DNA of 64,000 nucleotides, taken from positions 682,001-746,000 of the forward strand of contig JAFJTR010000007.1 in NCBI GenBank assembly GCA_022559985.1, written 5' to 3'. Below the pieces are notes generated by a model. The model did no database searches. It saw only the letters and a list, made by a program, of their open reading frames with translations, and was not told where the DNA came from. Below are positions 11,577-23,158 of this stretch, in pieces. Position numbers and translations under genes: made by a program. The stretch's first letter is position 1; the number at the start of each line of letters is the position of its first letter. The stretch comes from Parastagonospora avenae f. sp. tritici 18332-5 (lineage: Eukaryota; Ascomycota; Dothideomycetes; Pleosporales; Phaeosphaeriaceae).

Positions 11577-13446
11577 ATGGCTTCCCGTCGAGCGATTGCA
11601 CGTCTTCCGACACTGGCCGCCCGTTCTCCTCTCCCTCGCGCAGCTCCTCTCTGCCTCAGAATGTCGTCGCCAGCAAGCACAAGCAAAGTCGCAGCGCGGC
11701 GGTTACACGCCACTGCTCAGCATCTGAAGCCTGCCGAGTCTGCGGCCGCCGAGTCGTATCCTATGAACCACGAGCCGATACAGTCACCCGCAGACACACA
11801 AAACTTCGTGGACAATGAATTCGTTGCCTCGAAAGCTACGCAATGGATCAACCTCAACGACCCTGCGACCAACAACCTGGTGACGAGGGTGCCGCAGAGC
11901 ACTGATGAGGAGCTCAAGGCCGCGGTGGACAGCGCGCAGAAGGCGTTCAAGCCGTGGAAAGAGACTAGTTTGTTGCATAGGCAGCAGATCATGTTCAAAT
12001 ACACACACTTGATCCGTGAGAACTGGGACAGACTGGCTGCCAGCATCACGCTCGAGCAGGGCAAGACTTTTGGAGACGCGAGGGGTGATGTCCTGCGTGG
12101 TCTCCAAGTTGCTGAGACTGCGTGCGGAATCACTACTCAGATGACTGGCGAGGTGCTCGAGGTCGCAAAGGACATGGAGACTCGCAGCTACCGCGAGCCA
12201 TTGGGTGTCGTTGCTGCCATCTGCCCGTTCAGTGAGTTCTCTCCATCACGCAATTGTGAACCGCGCTAACGAGCTACCACAGACTTCCCCGCAATGATTC
12301 CTCTATGGACCATCCCAATCGCTACCGTGACTGGGAACACATGCATCATCAAGCCGTCCGAGCGCGACCCGGGTGCCTGCATGATTCTAGCTGAGCTCGC
12401 TGAGAAGGCCGGCTTCCCTCCTGGTGTCATCAACATTATCCACGGCTCCGCGAAGACTGTCGACTTCATTCTTGACGAGCCCCGGATCAAGGCTATCAGC
12501 TTCGTTGGCAGCAACAAGGCTGGAGAGTATATTTACTCGCGCGCGTCAGCCAATGGCAAGCGTGTGCAGGCTAACTTGGGCGCGAAGAACCACGCTGCTG
12601 TCTTGCCCGACTGCAACAAGAACCATGCCTTGAATGCTATTGCTGGTGCAGCTTTTGGTGCGGCTGGTCAGCGATGCATGGCTCTGAGCACGCTCGTCAT
12701 GATTGGCGAGACAAAGGATTGGGTTCCTGAGATCGCTGAGCGCGCGAAGGATCTCCAGATCAACGGTGGCTTTGAGGAGGGTGCGGACCTTGGTCCAGTC
12801 ATCAGCCCCGAGTCTAAGAAGAGGATCGAGGAGCTCATCGCCAGCGCTGAGGAGGAGGGTGCTACCATTCTTCTTGACGGCCGTGGCCAGAAGCCTCCGT
12901 CGGAGAAGTATGCCAACGGCAACTGGGTATGTAAATCGCTGAAAGATCAACTACAACGCCTGCTTACAATGTGCTTAGATCGGACCTACCATCATCGCCA
13001 ACGTCAAGCCTCACATGAAGTGCTACACCGAGGAGATCTTCGGCCCTGTCCTCGTCTGCCTGAACGTCGAGACCATCGACGAGGCGATTGACATGATCAA
13101 CGCCAACGAGTACGGCAACGGCACTGCCATCTTCACACGCTCGGGTGCCACTGCCGGCCGCTTCCAGCACGAGATTGAGGCCGGTCAGGTTGGTATCAAC
13201 GTGCCCATCCCCGTACCCGTAAGTCACACCCACAATTTGACATGAACAACAACTAACCAACTATCACAGCTCCCCATGTTCTCTTTCACTGGTAACAAGA
13301 AGTCGATTGCGGGCGGCGGTGCCAACACATTCTACGGCAAGCCCGGTCTGCAGTTCTACACGCAACAGAAGACTGTGACCAGTCTGTGGAGAAGCGAGGA
13401 TGCTATTGCGACCAAGGCGTCTGTGAACATGCCTACACATAGCTAG
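11577..13446 (+). CDS. Methylmalonate-semialdehyde dehydrogenase, mitochondrial (ALDH6 type)
   Basis: Four exons, 11577..12231, 12283..12926, 12979..13218, 13270..13446, 571 aa. CoA-dependent aldehyde dehydrogenase of valine and pyrimidine catabolism, converting methylmalonate/malonate semialdehyde to propionyl-/acetyl-CoA. The N terminus is Arg/Ala/Ser-rich without acids (MASRRAIARLPTLAARSPL), a mitochondrial presequence. Conserved features: ITLEQGKTFGDARGDV, NFPAMIPLWTIPIA, ISFVGSNKAGEYIY, the catalytic-Cys segment GAAGQRCMALS, and EEIFGPVL near the C-terminal third. The end, SFTGNKKSIAGGGANTFYGK, is family-typical. Introns are 51-52 nt. The GQRCMALS motif and the ending distinguish ALDH6 from other aldehyde dehydrogenases. 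Confidence 0.95.
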
Positions 13447-14900
13447 ACAGGGGTGTGGTGTGACGCCTATCAGCATTGAAATGGACGAATGATTGAAGTC
13501 AATTTTCCAACAGCAAACATTCTGAATCAGGCGTGCACATGCTCATCAGACGTGAGATGTGGAACGTCATTTCTTTACGCGTCCAAAGTGATTTTGATCA
13601 ACATGGCATCTACGTCTCACCGGGGGGCCTGCAGTGTTGGTTCTCACACAACTCGTCCTGTCATTGTCAGCGCCCAGCCCTCTCTCGGTCGTAATCAAAG
13701 CTGCAAGGCGTATTCGCAGCCAAGTGCGCCCGACATGAGGAATGCGAACACAGCACGAAGAAAAGTCTCCTCTTCTCGTGCAGTTCCGCTTATCTTATAC
13801 TCAATGCTACACAGCAGGGCTGCAGCATGAGCTGCGGAACACCGTTTCGGCGGGTATGCCTGAAACGCCAAGACTTACGACTTCGTCATGATGTGCCGCG
13901 GCTCCACTGTTTTTCTGCGTGGCATGGGGATTTCTATTCTCAGCCAGCGCAGCATGCATCCCGATGTGCTGGGCACGCGTAAAGTTTCTGAGATGCTTTG
14001 TGCGTGGCGCATTGGGCGAAGTGGAATGGCCTGGCGTATTCAGTCGGGGAGCACGGGAGGAATGCACTTTCTTTACCGACGATTGAATTGCGCCCAGCAG
14101 AAGTCAGTGTTTTACGACGCACTGCGGTGCAAAGTCAATTGTGTGCCAGCGCATGGCGGAGAGGCAAGGCCAGGCCTTGTGTGTGTGGCGTGGTGGCTGG
14201 CACACATGGATAATAATAACGGACGGGATGCGGTAGCGTATTATCTGCTTACCTGCTTTCGGTCATCGAAACTATTTATTGACGCTGCCGGCCACCGGTG
14301 GCGATGGACGCTTGCGCATGCGATTGACAGAACAGACGTGTTGGTCGTCGCTGTCACGGCGAGGGCAATCGATGCGACGGACCCGGAATTATCTCACGGT
14401 CTGTCGCGTGAAAGTGTGACTGCGCCAGGCGTGTGGTGTTTCAAAGGGCTGGGAGTTGCGGCTAGTGAGCTTATTGGATCGGCGTCTACTCCATGGCCAT
14501 GCCGGGCGATGACGAGTCCCGGTAGTGAATAGTCTACACTGGCTCAACAACAGCCAGCCTTTGAAGGCACCGCGCGTACACCTCCGCTTACTCCACACGC
14601 CGTCTCTTCCCCTCTCGACCTTGACACTCGCTCCTGCCCAGTTCACACCGCCTGCACAATTCTCTGCATTCTTCTTCACACCCCAACATTCGCGACACAA
14701 GCGCTGATAGCTGTCTCACCTTATCTTTAATCTCGCTTCCCGCCTACTTACACGCTACGCCGGGACCGCCGCGCAGTTCGTTCCACACTCTGATCCACCG
14801 CAGCGCAGACAGCCCCTACCCTCTGCTCCGCAATACCCGCCCACCAGCCTCGTTGCAGTCGTAGCTCTCGTGCAAAGCCCTAGACAAGAAAACTGGGAAC
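13447..14900. other. Intergenic, long 5' region of the DUF2406 gene
   Basis: About 1.45 kb. Only short frames without recognisable content. From about 14520 onward the sequence is C/T-rich and probably 5' UTR of the next gene. No RNA gene or repeat seen. Confidence 0.5.
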
Positions 14901-16115
14901 ATGTCGGCGCCAGCAAATCAGCCCGTGCAGCAGGGCCAGCGTCCGCGCGCTGGGACGCACTTCAGCTTCCGCAGCGACCGCAGCAACGAATTGTCTCCTA
15001 CAAAGAGCAAGCAGAGCAAACACGAGCGCAAAGTCAGCGACAGCGAGAAACGACGGACGCACTACGACCCCAGCACCAAAGCGAACCCCAACCAAGCCAT
15101 GAACGAAGCCCAGCCCAGTACGTTGCCGCTCTGCCCTACTGTGCCGATCGCGGTTGAGATCCACTGCTAACACGCCCGTAGTCGCTGCTGCGCTCGAGAA
15201 GCCGACTCTTCAGTCCCTACGCTCGTTCCAACACAAAGACACACAAGGCAATGAGATTGGTATGTCATCCCTTGCACGCCACAGTGTCACACGGAGATCT
15301 GACCACGTACAGTTGACCCCGATCTCTCCAACCCCACACGCTCGCGATGGGAGCGCCCGCTCGATACCATCAAGTCGTTCGAAGCAGCTATTGATGGCGA
15401 GTACCGACGTCGGGCGCAGACAATGCGCGGCGACCAGTCCGAGGTGATGAGCGGCTACAACAGCAGGCGGAGCAGCTACTACGGCGGCGGACCTGACCAG
15501 GCCCGCTACTCGCGCGCAAGCTACTACGGCAACCAGGGCCGTGATAGCTACGACCAGGGCAGCGGCATGGGCGGTCCCGTGGGTGGACACTCGCAGCGCA
15601 TGCGTTATAGCAACCGCATGCAGTCGGACCCTGGGTGGAACAACAGGCAGAGCCATTATAACAACAACGCCAACACTAACGGTAACGGTGTATATCCCAT
15701 CCACGGACTACAGCAGTCGCGCGACACTGTCAACACAAACGGCTCGAACGGCAGCCACAGCGACGGGCCGTACTCGAATGAGCCAGGCAGCGACAATTCT
15801 TCGTTTGAGCGCGGCGGACCTGTAAACCGCCCGCAACCTCCGCCGCATGCAAACGTCGGTGAGCAATACGGCTTTAATGGCTTTGGCCAGGGACCGCAGA
15901 TGGACACGTACGGACAAGTACCGAACGGTGGCCAGTACCCACCTCCCCAGAACAACGGGCCTCCCCCACCTCCGAAACACGTCGCACAACCTGCGCCGAT
16001 CAAGTTGACAAGCAGTTCGCCGCCTCCTAACAGCGGTAGTCCGAACGTCCTGTCGAAGAATGGCGGCGATGACAAGAGGAGGAGCTGGTTCAAGAGGCGG
16101 TTCAGCAAGGACTAG
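14901..16115 (+). CDS. DUF2406 family protein
   Basis: Three exons, 14901..15117, 15182..15259, 15313..16115, 365 aa. The N-terminal half carries the fungal DUF2406 domain (yeast YMR295C group): RRTHYDPSTKANPNQAMNEAQP, then after splicing IAAALEKPTLQSLRSFQHKD and SRWERPLDTIKSFEAAIDG. The second half is low-complexity, rich in Tyr, Gly, Asn, Ser and Arg, and then Pro-rich. It ends in a basic tail, RRSWFKRRFSKD. Yeast relatives are linked to the cell periphery and bud; no biochemical function is established. Introns of 64 and 53 nt are canonical and restore one frame across the domain, which supports the model. Confidence 0.85.
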
Positions 16116-16579
16116 ATGTTCTTCAGCTGGGACTCTCTTGATGCGACAGACGGTACTACATGGAACGAGCATATGAGGGTACAGATCTTGCAGTCGACAC
16201 GACTCTGAGATTTACATCCTGGAAAGCTGGTCTTGGAGGGGAAACATGGATGGCTGCGCCCATAATGGATTGGGTCATGACGAAATGATTGAGATATCCT
16301 CTTGAGCTTTGCGACAAGTCATTCTTATCCATCTGAGACTGGACAGACATCGCTATGGAGTTTGGAGGGGTATTTTTTGCATTGAGATTTCCGTTAGATA
16401 TCAGACTAGGAATTGCCACTCCTTAGGAAGCGAAGCGGGTTTTGATGTGCTACAGAAGCGTCTCTTTGGGAAGAGCAGTGGGTGTAGTAATCTTAATGTG
16501 CGAAAGACATTTTTGTCTCGGTATTTTGAACTCGCTCTATATGCAATTTGTCGTGAAAGTGAAAGTGAGAGTGAACAAG
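16116..16579. other. Intergenic between convergent genes
   Basis: About 460 bases of 3' flank shared by the DUF2406 gene (plus) and VMA21 (minus). I see nothing else. Confidence 0.5.
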
Positions 16580-17011
16580 CTACAATTCTTTCTTTGCCTC
16601 TTTTGCGTCTTCCGCCTGCTCTGCCTGGTCGTCTTTGAACGCCATGATCACGTAGGCAATCAACACCACGTTTGCCATGATTGCTGCCAGGGCACCTGCA
16701 TACGTTGCATTGCCTGGAAAGATGTCAATTGGAGCTCTGTCCACGCATGTGACGCAAACATACCTCCAAACACGTAGTTGACGGTGAAGAAGTACGTGCC
16801 AATAGGTAGCGTAATCATCGCGAACGTAAAGCTCATCAGCTTCCAGATAACAGATCTATGTTATGTATCAGCTGAAGTAGCACGACGTACATCGAGCAGC
16901 TCACGCAGGCACCGCAGGTGAGATATTCGACGGCCCAGGGGGACCTCTCGGGTCGACATCGAGATACGTCTTCTCCTCCCCATCCTGTCCAATTATCCTT
17001 CTCGTCGTCAT
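16580..17011 (-). CDS. VMA21: Vma21, V-ATPase assembly integral membrane protein
   Basis: Three short exons, complement join 16580..16713, 16764..16855, 16905..17011, giving 110 aa. ER-resident factor that assembles the V0 sector of the vacuolar ATPase. The start MTTRRIIGQDGEEKTYLD is followed by NISPAVPA, then the first membrane helix after VIWKLMSFTFAMITLPIG. The second helix is NATYAGALAAIMANVVLIAY, with the family motif TYAGALAAIMANVVLIAYVI. The protein ends KEAKKEL, a dilysine-like ER retrieval tail as in yeast Vma21. Donors are GTGAGC and GTATGT; both introns are 49-50 nt and keep frame. No exon alone gives a convincing frame, so this gene is easily missed. It is transcribed divergently from the remodeller gene across 343 bp. 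Confidence 0.93.
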
Positions 17012-17354
17012 TTCGTATGTAAGTTGGTTGATGTTGTGTTCCGTCGGGTCGTGTGAAAGCCATGTATGCACTTGTTACCCAAAGTAGACGTAATGGGCTG
17101 CGCACCGACCACCTCACCAACGCGAACCACGGAAGGCGCGTCAAGGGTAGACAACATTTTTTGGTGATCCCCGCCACAGGCCTTCTCTCTTTCCTTTATC
17201 CCACCGCGCCGGCCTTTGTTATCGTCGACCGGTGCTTGTTTGTCGGAGTTTCTCATTGTTCGGGTGCGCTTGAGATCTGGGGCTGAGTATATCAACCACC
17301 CGTACTGGCTTGGAAGACGCGCAGCATTCACATTTACATTCACATACGCACGCA
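17012..17354. promoter_or_regulatory. Divergent promoter, VMA21 / FUN30-type gene
   Basis: A 343-base gap between two start codons pointing away from each other, so both core promoters must lie here. No clear TATA box or repeated motif stands out. Confidence 0.5.
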
Positions 17355-20300
17355 ATGTACCGTGACGATCCTATAGTCTCGTCCTCACCGCCGCGCGCAA
17401 GATCGAACAGTGCAGAGTACGTTACGCAGCCCACGCAACCTATTGGCGCGACGCGCTCGCCGTTCTTCGCTGTCCCCGCGGATACCACGCAACCTACCCT
17501 CCCGCTCACGCCGCGCGCACACCAACGATACCAGCCGCCCGCATCGCAATTACAAGTCCCGCGCTCGTCGCCCGGCGCTGAGCGCTTCTCGTCGCCGCCC
17601 GCTATGTCGCAGCGCAATATGATGGCGCCCCCGGGCACGGCGTTCTTCCCGCCACAAGCGGTGCGCAAACCGGTTGTCGATTTGACGTCGGACGACCCGC
17701 CGGTCGAGCGCGACCCTTTCGAGAGCGACTCGGACTACAGGAGTAATGTGCCGCTGAGCAAGGTCGAGAGGACAAGGGTCGAGGAGACGCCGCAGAAGAA
17801 GAGCTTTGATTTGTCGGGATACGCGTATAATAGTACTGCGAGCGCGGGTACGAATCAGCGGAAACGCCCGTCAGCGGGGCTGGCGAATTCGCCAGTCGCG
17901 AAGAAGCAGAAGGTGGGTGCGCATCAGGGTGGGCCTTCAAGGGCGATGCCGGTCGATTTGACGCAAGATGAGGAGATGACGCTCGAGGATATCGCGGATC
18001 CGGAGTTCAGGAAGAAGGTTGTAAGATTGGTGGCGATATATCCCAATCTGAGCGTCAAGAAGCGCTTCGACGCGCTGATGAAGATGAAGGGCCATTGGAA
18101 CGATACGTGCGATTATCTCGCGGCGGAGGATTCAGAGGATGAGCTGCTCAAGTCGCCACAGTGGGGTGGTGTGCAGGGCGCCGCAGCGAAGAAGAATACT
18201 GCGCAGCGCACGCTGAAGCAGCCGGTTAAGAATCTGCTCGACAAGTATAGTAAGCTACCGCCTTCTCAGGTTGTTCCAGCTGCCGCCAGCCCGGAGGTCG
18301 AACAGCCGAAGCAAAAACGACGACTTATTCGAGGCCGCAAGAACCGCTCGCCTTCGCCGGAAGCATCGCCTGTACGACCAAAGCCGCAAATTCAGAAGCG
18401 CCCACAGGTTATAGACTCGGACGAGGAGGATCTCAACGAAGGCATCGTCGAGATCTCAGACGATGATTCGGCACATGGTTCCGATGCTCCGGGGCATGCT
18501 TTCTCTGAGGCGTCACTTTTGGGGTTCTTCAATGACTCGTCTATTGAGGAGATGGTCGATCTGTCGGGTCACAAAGAGGAGGAGATCCGGGAGCTTTTCC
18601 AGCAGCGGCCATTCAAGTCACTTGATGCCGTTCGCAAGCTGCATGTGGACTTGAACCAGTCGCAAGAGAAGACCAAGAAGAAAGCTCGGAAGCCTCGCAT
18701 CACCTTTGGTCAGCGACTCGTCGACGCCGCTGAGAACATGTGGGACGCCTATTCGACCATCGACTCGGTTGTGAAGAAGTGCGAGAACCTTGGAAAGCCT
18801 ATGGTCGCGGGCATGGCAAAATGGGGTATCAACATCTTTGGCGCTTCCACGGAAGAAGGGGTTGAAGTGACGAGCCTGGACGATAACAGCGACGCGAGCT
18901 CGAGTCGCGACTCTGGATACCACACTCCGCACAGCGATGCTGGAGCGAGTGATGTTCGCAAGCCTGGTCGCGGGAAGCTTCTGAAGCAGCCCTCGATCAT
19001 GAACAAAGGAATCGAGCTCAAGGACTACCAGGTGGTGGGTCTGAATTGGCTCAACATGCTCTGGGAGAACAAGATCTCTGGCATTCTCGCAGACGACATG
19101 GGTCTCGGGAAGACTTGTCAGGTCATCGCTTTCCTCTCGCATTTAAAACAAACGAGTCCAGGCGGCAAGCCAACTTTGATCGTTGTGCCTGGCTCAACGC
19201 TTGAGAATTGGTGTCGAGAGTTCCAGCGTTTCTCCGAGACGATCAACTTCACGCCATACTATGGACCGCAGGCTCAGCGCTTCGAGTACCAGGATACGAT
19301 CCTTGAGAATATCCGCCAGGGCGAGTGCGACGTCATCATAACCACGTACGACTTAACGTTCCGAAAGGAGGATAACCACTTCTTGCGCAAGTGCAAGCCG
19401 AAGATGTGCATTTACGATGAAGGCCATGTCTTGAAGAATGCGCAGACGACGCGCTACAAGAGCTTGATGAAGATCGACACGGATATTCGCATTCTCTTGA
19501 CTGGTACGCCTCTGCAGAACAGTCTGCAGGAGCTGATGTCCATCCTGGGCTTCCTTATGCCTGAGGTGTTCTATGGCAAGGACAGCGATGTGCCAGACAT
19601 GCTTGAGATCTTGTTCAAGCACAAGGCCAAGGTCGTGGAGACGGATTCGCATAGCACTCTTTTGTCTGCGCAGCGTATCCAGCGTGCCCGGACGATGTTG
19701 ACGCCCTTTATTCTTCGACGAAAGAAGGCTCAGGTCTTGAAGCACTTGCCGAAGAAGACGTCGCGCGTCGAGTACTGTGATCTCACTGAGACGCAAACCG
19801 AGTTATACACACAGCAGACTGAGAAGCATGCGCGCATCCTGCGAGACCGCGCCGCTGGCCTCCCCGTCAAGGACCACGCCAACGTAATGATGAAGCTGCG
19901 ACAAGCCGCCATCCACCCGCTCCTCTTCCGCCACCGCTACACCGACGACAAAATCCGCAAAATCTCCAAAGCTTGCATCAAAGAAGAATACTTCGCCGCC
20001 AGCGACCCCGGCACCATCTTCGAAGAACTGCAACTCTACCAAGACTACCAATGCCACCAACTTGCTCTCAAATGGCCTAAAACACTCAAGAAGTTTGAAC
20101 TCCAAGACCACGAGTGGATGGACTCGGGCAAAGTCGCCGCCCTGCTCGCTTTGCTCAAGCAGTACAAGGCTAATGGTGATCGCGCACTTGTTTTCTCGCA
20201 ATTCACGTCGGTCATGGATATCCTCAGCTGGGTGTTTGACGAGCACGCCATCGACTTCATGCGCATGGATGGCTCCACGCCCATCGCCGAGCGCCAATCC

Positions 20301-20780
20301 CTCATGGACGCCTTCTACGCCGACGAGTCCATCGGCGTCTTCATGATCAGCACCAAATCCGGCGGCGCGGGTATCAACCTCGCGTGCGCGAATAAAGTCG
20401 TCATCTTCGACTCCTCATTCAACCCGCAAGATGATGTCCAGGCGGAGAATCGCGCGCATCGCGTCGGCCAGACGAGGGAGGTCGAGGTGGTCAGGCTGGT
20501 TACGCGGGGCACGGTCGAGGAGCAGATTTATGCGCTCGGCGTGAGTAAGTTGGAACTGGATAAGATGGTGCAGGGCGAGGAGGAGGACGTCAAGGGAGGC
20601 AAGAAAGCTGCGGAGAAGCTGAGTAAGGCGGAAGAAGCGGGGATCGAGGCGGTCGAGATGATGATGTTGAAGCAGCTCGAGGGGAAGGACAAGGAAAACA
20701 AGGAGGGTGAGAAAGAGGAGGATGTCAAGGACCTTTTCAAAGACGGGTTGAAGAAGGCTGGCGTTAACATCGCGGAGTGA
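17355..20780 (+). CDS. FUN30: SNF2-family ATP-dependent chromatin remodeller, Fun30/SMARCAD1 type
   Basis: Single exon of 1,142 codons from the first ATG (MYRDDPIVSSSPPRARS); 1,141 aa. Chromatin remodeller of the Fun30/Fft3/SMARCAD1 branch, which acts in silencing and DNA-end resection in model organisms. The N terminus is disordered. A CUE-like ubiquitin-binding region lies around residues 208-256 (FRKKVVRLVAIYPNLSVKKR). The SNF2 ATPase core begins near residue 555: Walker A DDMGLGKTCQVIAFL near 580, and motif II as DEGH (CIYDEGHVLKNAQTTRY), which is diagnostic of Fun30 rather than DEAH remodellers. The C-terminal helicase lobe runs to about residue 1045 and includes ISTKSGGAGINLACA and QAENRAHRVGQTREVEVV. 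A Lys/Glu-rich tail follows. Assignment is firm. Confidence 0.94.
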   Translation: MYRDDPIVSSSPPRARSNSAEYVTQPTQPIGATRSPFFAVPADTTQPTLPLTPRAHQRYQPPASQLQVPRSSPGAERFSSPPAMSQRNMMAPPGTAFFPPQAVRKPVVDLTSDDPPVERDPFESDSDYRSNVPLSKVERTRVEETPQKKSFDLSGYAYNSTASAGTNQRKRPSAGLANSPVAKKQKVGAHQGGPSRAMPVDLTQDEEMTLEDIADPEFRKKVVRLVAIYPNLSVKKRFDALMKMKGHWNDTCDYLAAEDSEDELLKSPQWGGVQGAAAKKNTAQRTLKQPVKNLLDKYSKLPPSQVVPAAASPEVEQPKQKRRLIRGRKNRSPSPEASPVRPKPQIQKRPQVIDSDEEDLNEGIVEISDDDSAHGSDAPGHAFSEASLLGFFNDSSIEEMVDLSGHKEEEIRELFQQRPFKSLDAVRKLHVDLNQSQEKTKKKARKPRITFGQRLVDAAENMWDAYSTIDSVVKKCENLGKPMVAGMAKWGINIFGASTEEGVEVTSLDDNSDASSSRDSGYHTPHSDAGASDVRKPGRGKLLKQPSIMNKGIELKDYQVVGLNWLNMLWENKISGILADDMGLGKTCQVIAFLSHLKQTSPGGKPTLIVVPGSTLENWCREFQRFSETINFTPYYGPQAQRFEYQDTILENIRQGECDVIITTYDLTFRKEDNHFLRKCKPKMCIYDEGHVLKNAQTTRYKSLMKIDTDIRILLTGTPLQNSLQELMSILGFLMPEVFYGKDSDVPDMLEILFKHKAKVVETDSHSTLLSAQRIQRARTMLTPFILRRKKAQVLKHLPKKTSRVEYCDLTETQTELYTQQTEKHARILRDRAAGLPVKDHANVMMKLRQAAIHPLLFRHRYTDDKIRKISKACIKEEYFAASDPGTIFEELQLYQDYQCHQLALKWPKTLKKFELQDHEWMDSGKVAALLALLKQYKANGDRALVFSQFTSVMDILSWVFDEHAIDFMRMDGSTPIAERQSLMDAFYADESIGVFMISTKSGGAGINLACANKVVIFDSSFNPQDDVQAENRAHRVGQTREVEVVRLVTRGTVEEQIYALGVSKLELDKMVQGEEEDVKGGKKAAEKLSKAEEAGIEAVEMMMLKQLEGKDKENKEGEKEEDVKDLFKDGLKKAGVNIAE

Positions 20781-21155
20781 GAGTCTTGTTGGCGAGAGAC
20801 ACGGGGTGGGGATCGGTTTTGTCGTTTTTCGCATTGCATGCAGACGGGTTTTGAGTACGGCTTTTTTGTGTACGAGCATAGCGTTGGCGTCGAGCTTTAC
20901 AAGTAGATGATTTTACCTTCGTTGTTTGTGTACAAGTAAGCAAAGAAAGAAAGAAAGAGCAGCTTCGCTGGAGTGCAATTTTAGATGCACATTCAATATT
21001 CTCTGACTTTGTTATGGCACGTGGAAATCTGAGTAAATCAAGCGCACTGACTCGAGCACGCTACGCGAAGTGAAATATGTTATCAATCGATCAACATGCA
21101 ATAGAAACTCAAATCTATCTACCTAAAAACTCCATCCATCCACCTCTCCCCTCCC
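20781..21155. other. Intergenic between convergent genes
   Basis: About 375 bases of shared 3' flank. A short GAAA microsatellite (about 16 bases) is at 20944. Nothing else seen. Confidence 0.5.
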
Positions 21156-22717
21156 CTAATCCTCGACACTCTCCCCAGCCTTCTTCGCATCCCCAGCAGC
21201 CTGATCCTGCGTCTTCTCTTTCTCTGTCCCCTTCTCCTTCGCCCCCGCCGCCTTCCCCTTCACATCCGTCTTCTTCGCCGCTGTGCCCACGACCTTCTTC
21301 TTCTCCACTCCACCCGCAACAGCCTTCTTCTTGTCCTTGTCCGCCACGCCTCCAACAACCTTCTTCTTCTCCGCAGCCTTCTTTCTCTCCGCCAACCTCT
21401 TCTTCTCCGCGGCCTTCTTATCCTCGATTGCCTTCTTCTTTTCCGCGAGTTTCTTCTTCTCCGCGGCCGCTTTCTTGTCGGCTGCGGCTTTGCGCGCGGT
21501 GGCGGCGGAGGTGGGTTTCTTGTCTTTGTCTTTGTCCGATGTCTTGGACTTAGAGGTGGAGGTGGATTTGGATTTATCTGAGGACTTGGGGGCGGTGGAA
21601 GTGGTGGGTGTTGCTGGTGTGGCTTCGGCGGATGGTTCTTCAGTGCTCTCTTCTTCTTTGCCTTCTCCTTCGTCGTCGTCGGAGCTTTCTTCTTCGCTGC
21701 TTTCTGCTTCGTCGCTTTCCTTGACGCTCTCGCCTGCTTTGCTGGCGTCTTTGGGGTCTTGGTCTTGTGTTTTGACGGTCTCTTCTGCTTTGGTGTCTGT
21801 GTCCTTGTCTTCTGCACTCTCTACTTCCTCCTCCTCCTCATCCTCTTCTTCTTCGCTACTCTCATCCTCCTCGTCCTCTTCTTCGCTATCCTCCTCGCTG
21901 CTCTCTGCCTCTTCTTTTGTCTCAGGTGTAGGTTCGGCCTTTGTCGCAGTTTCTGTGACTTCCTTGGGCTCCGCAGCTGGTTTCTCCGCGTCCTTCTTAG
22001 GGCTAGCTAAAGCAGGAGATTTGCTACCAGACGCGATGCCTGGGGTCTTTGGCAGAGGTATCGAGCGTGGAGATAGTATGCTTGCATCTGCCTTGGTAGG
22101 GCTCTTCTTGGGCGTCGTCGACGTTGGCGTGTTGGTCTTCTGAGTCAGGAGCGGGTTTGTAGTCGAGATCTTCGCTGGCGCCTGCTTCTTCGCCGCCGCG
22201 GCCTTTGCAGCTTCCGCGCCCAGCTGGCGGATAGCAAGGTTCTGCTCAGGGTTCGGCTTGACGACATTCTCCTTCTTCGCCGCCACGGTCGTCGAGGATG
22301 TTGCAGTTGTGGAGGATGGGACTGCCACGGGGTAGGGTTTCGCGTTGAGAGCGGAAAACGTTGAGGTGATGCCGAGTGCTTCGCGAAGCTCGTCGTACTC
22401 GTTCCATTCCTCGACTTCTTCGATGCCCTGTCTGGTTCTTAGCCCTTTCGTCTCGATACAGCGTTTCGGGGTATACACACTCCAAGCACATAGCCCTCTT
22501 TAACGAGGAAGGGTAGCTTCTTCCCGCTTGCTCTCCGCTGGAACAAGGCCTTTGCAGAGTCGTTCGTTGCCGTGTCGACGCCCTTGAATGGAATTTTATT
22601 CGCCTTCAGTATTGTCTCCATGCGCGAAGTAGCTGTGATGATGTGTGTCGACCCGGCAGTCAACGACGTAAACAGATAAATGGCTGGATCTGTGTCCCAG
22701 ACCTTGAGCTCTGCCAT
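21156..22717 (-). CDS. SH3BGR-like thioredoxin-fold protein with long charged tail
   Basis: Two exons, complement join 21156..22427 and 22481..22717, 502 aa. Residues 1-100 match the SH3BGR/glutaredoxin-related fold: IYLFTSLTAGSTHIITATSR, METILKANKIPFKGVD, GKKLPFLVKEGYVLG, then across the 53-nt intron GIEEVEEWNEYDELREALG. No CxxC is present, so redox activity is unlikely. The rest is disordered: an Ala/Pro/Thr linker with repeated SPKK-like motifs, then a Ser/Glu/Asp-rich tract (about residues 235-330), then a Lys/Ala-rich repeat with EKKKLAEKKKAIEDKKAAEK periodicity suggesting a long helix, ending GDAKKAGESVED. The donor is GTGTGT, weaker than the genome norm. Cellular role unknown. Confidence 0.8.
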
Positions 22718-23158
22718 GGTTGCTGTGATAGTGGGGGTATCTAGAGGATGCTGGTGGTATTGAGATGGCCTGGCTCTGAGAACGACGGCAGCTTTGCTGT
22801 GTGATGACGCTGAAAGGACAAGCGGGCGAATTGGAAAGCTTCATATGCGATGTGACGCTCGTGAGACTGGTCCAGACGGGATTGCTTCAAGATGGCTGTA
22901 GTGCCGCGACACGGGACCCTGCCTGAGCTATGCGGGGTGGTGGAGCTATGACCCCTGTTCAGAAGGAGCTAAGGAGCATACATAAGTACAAAGAACGTGC
23001 ATCGCATAAGACATCAACATGTGTACTGTGTATATTCTTCCGGTTGATATAGAGCGAGCGATATTATGTATTACACAAAACATTTAAAGATCGTTGTAGC
23101 GTAAAGTCGTGTAAAACCAGTAAGCGCCCATGTTTTGTCCTGGCTTGGGACCATGTAT
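22718..23158. other. Intergenic
   Basis: About 440 bases between two minus-strand genes: promoter of the SH3BGR-like gene and 3' flank of the bZIP gene. Nothing else seen. Confidence 0.5.

Noticed and set aside
21283..22143. 286-codon plus-strand frame rich in Ser, Phe and Leu
   Set aside because: It is the exact antisense of the acidic and Lys-rich tail of the SH3BGR-like gene; its composition is what reverse complement of GAG/AAG repeats gives.
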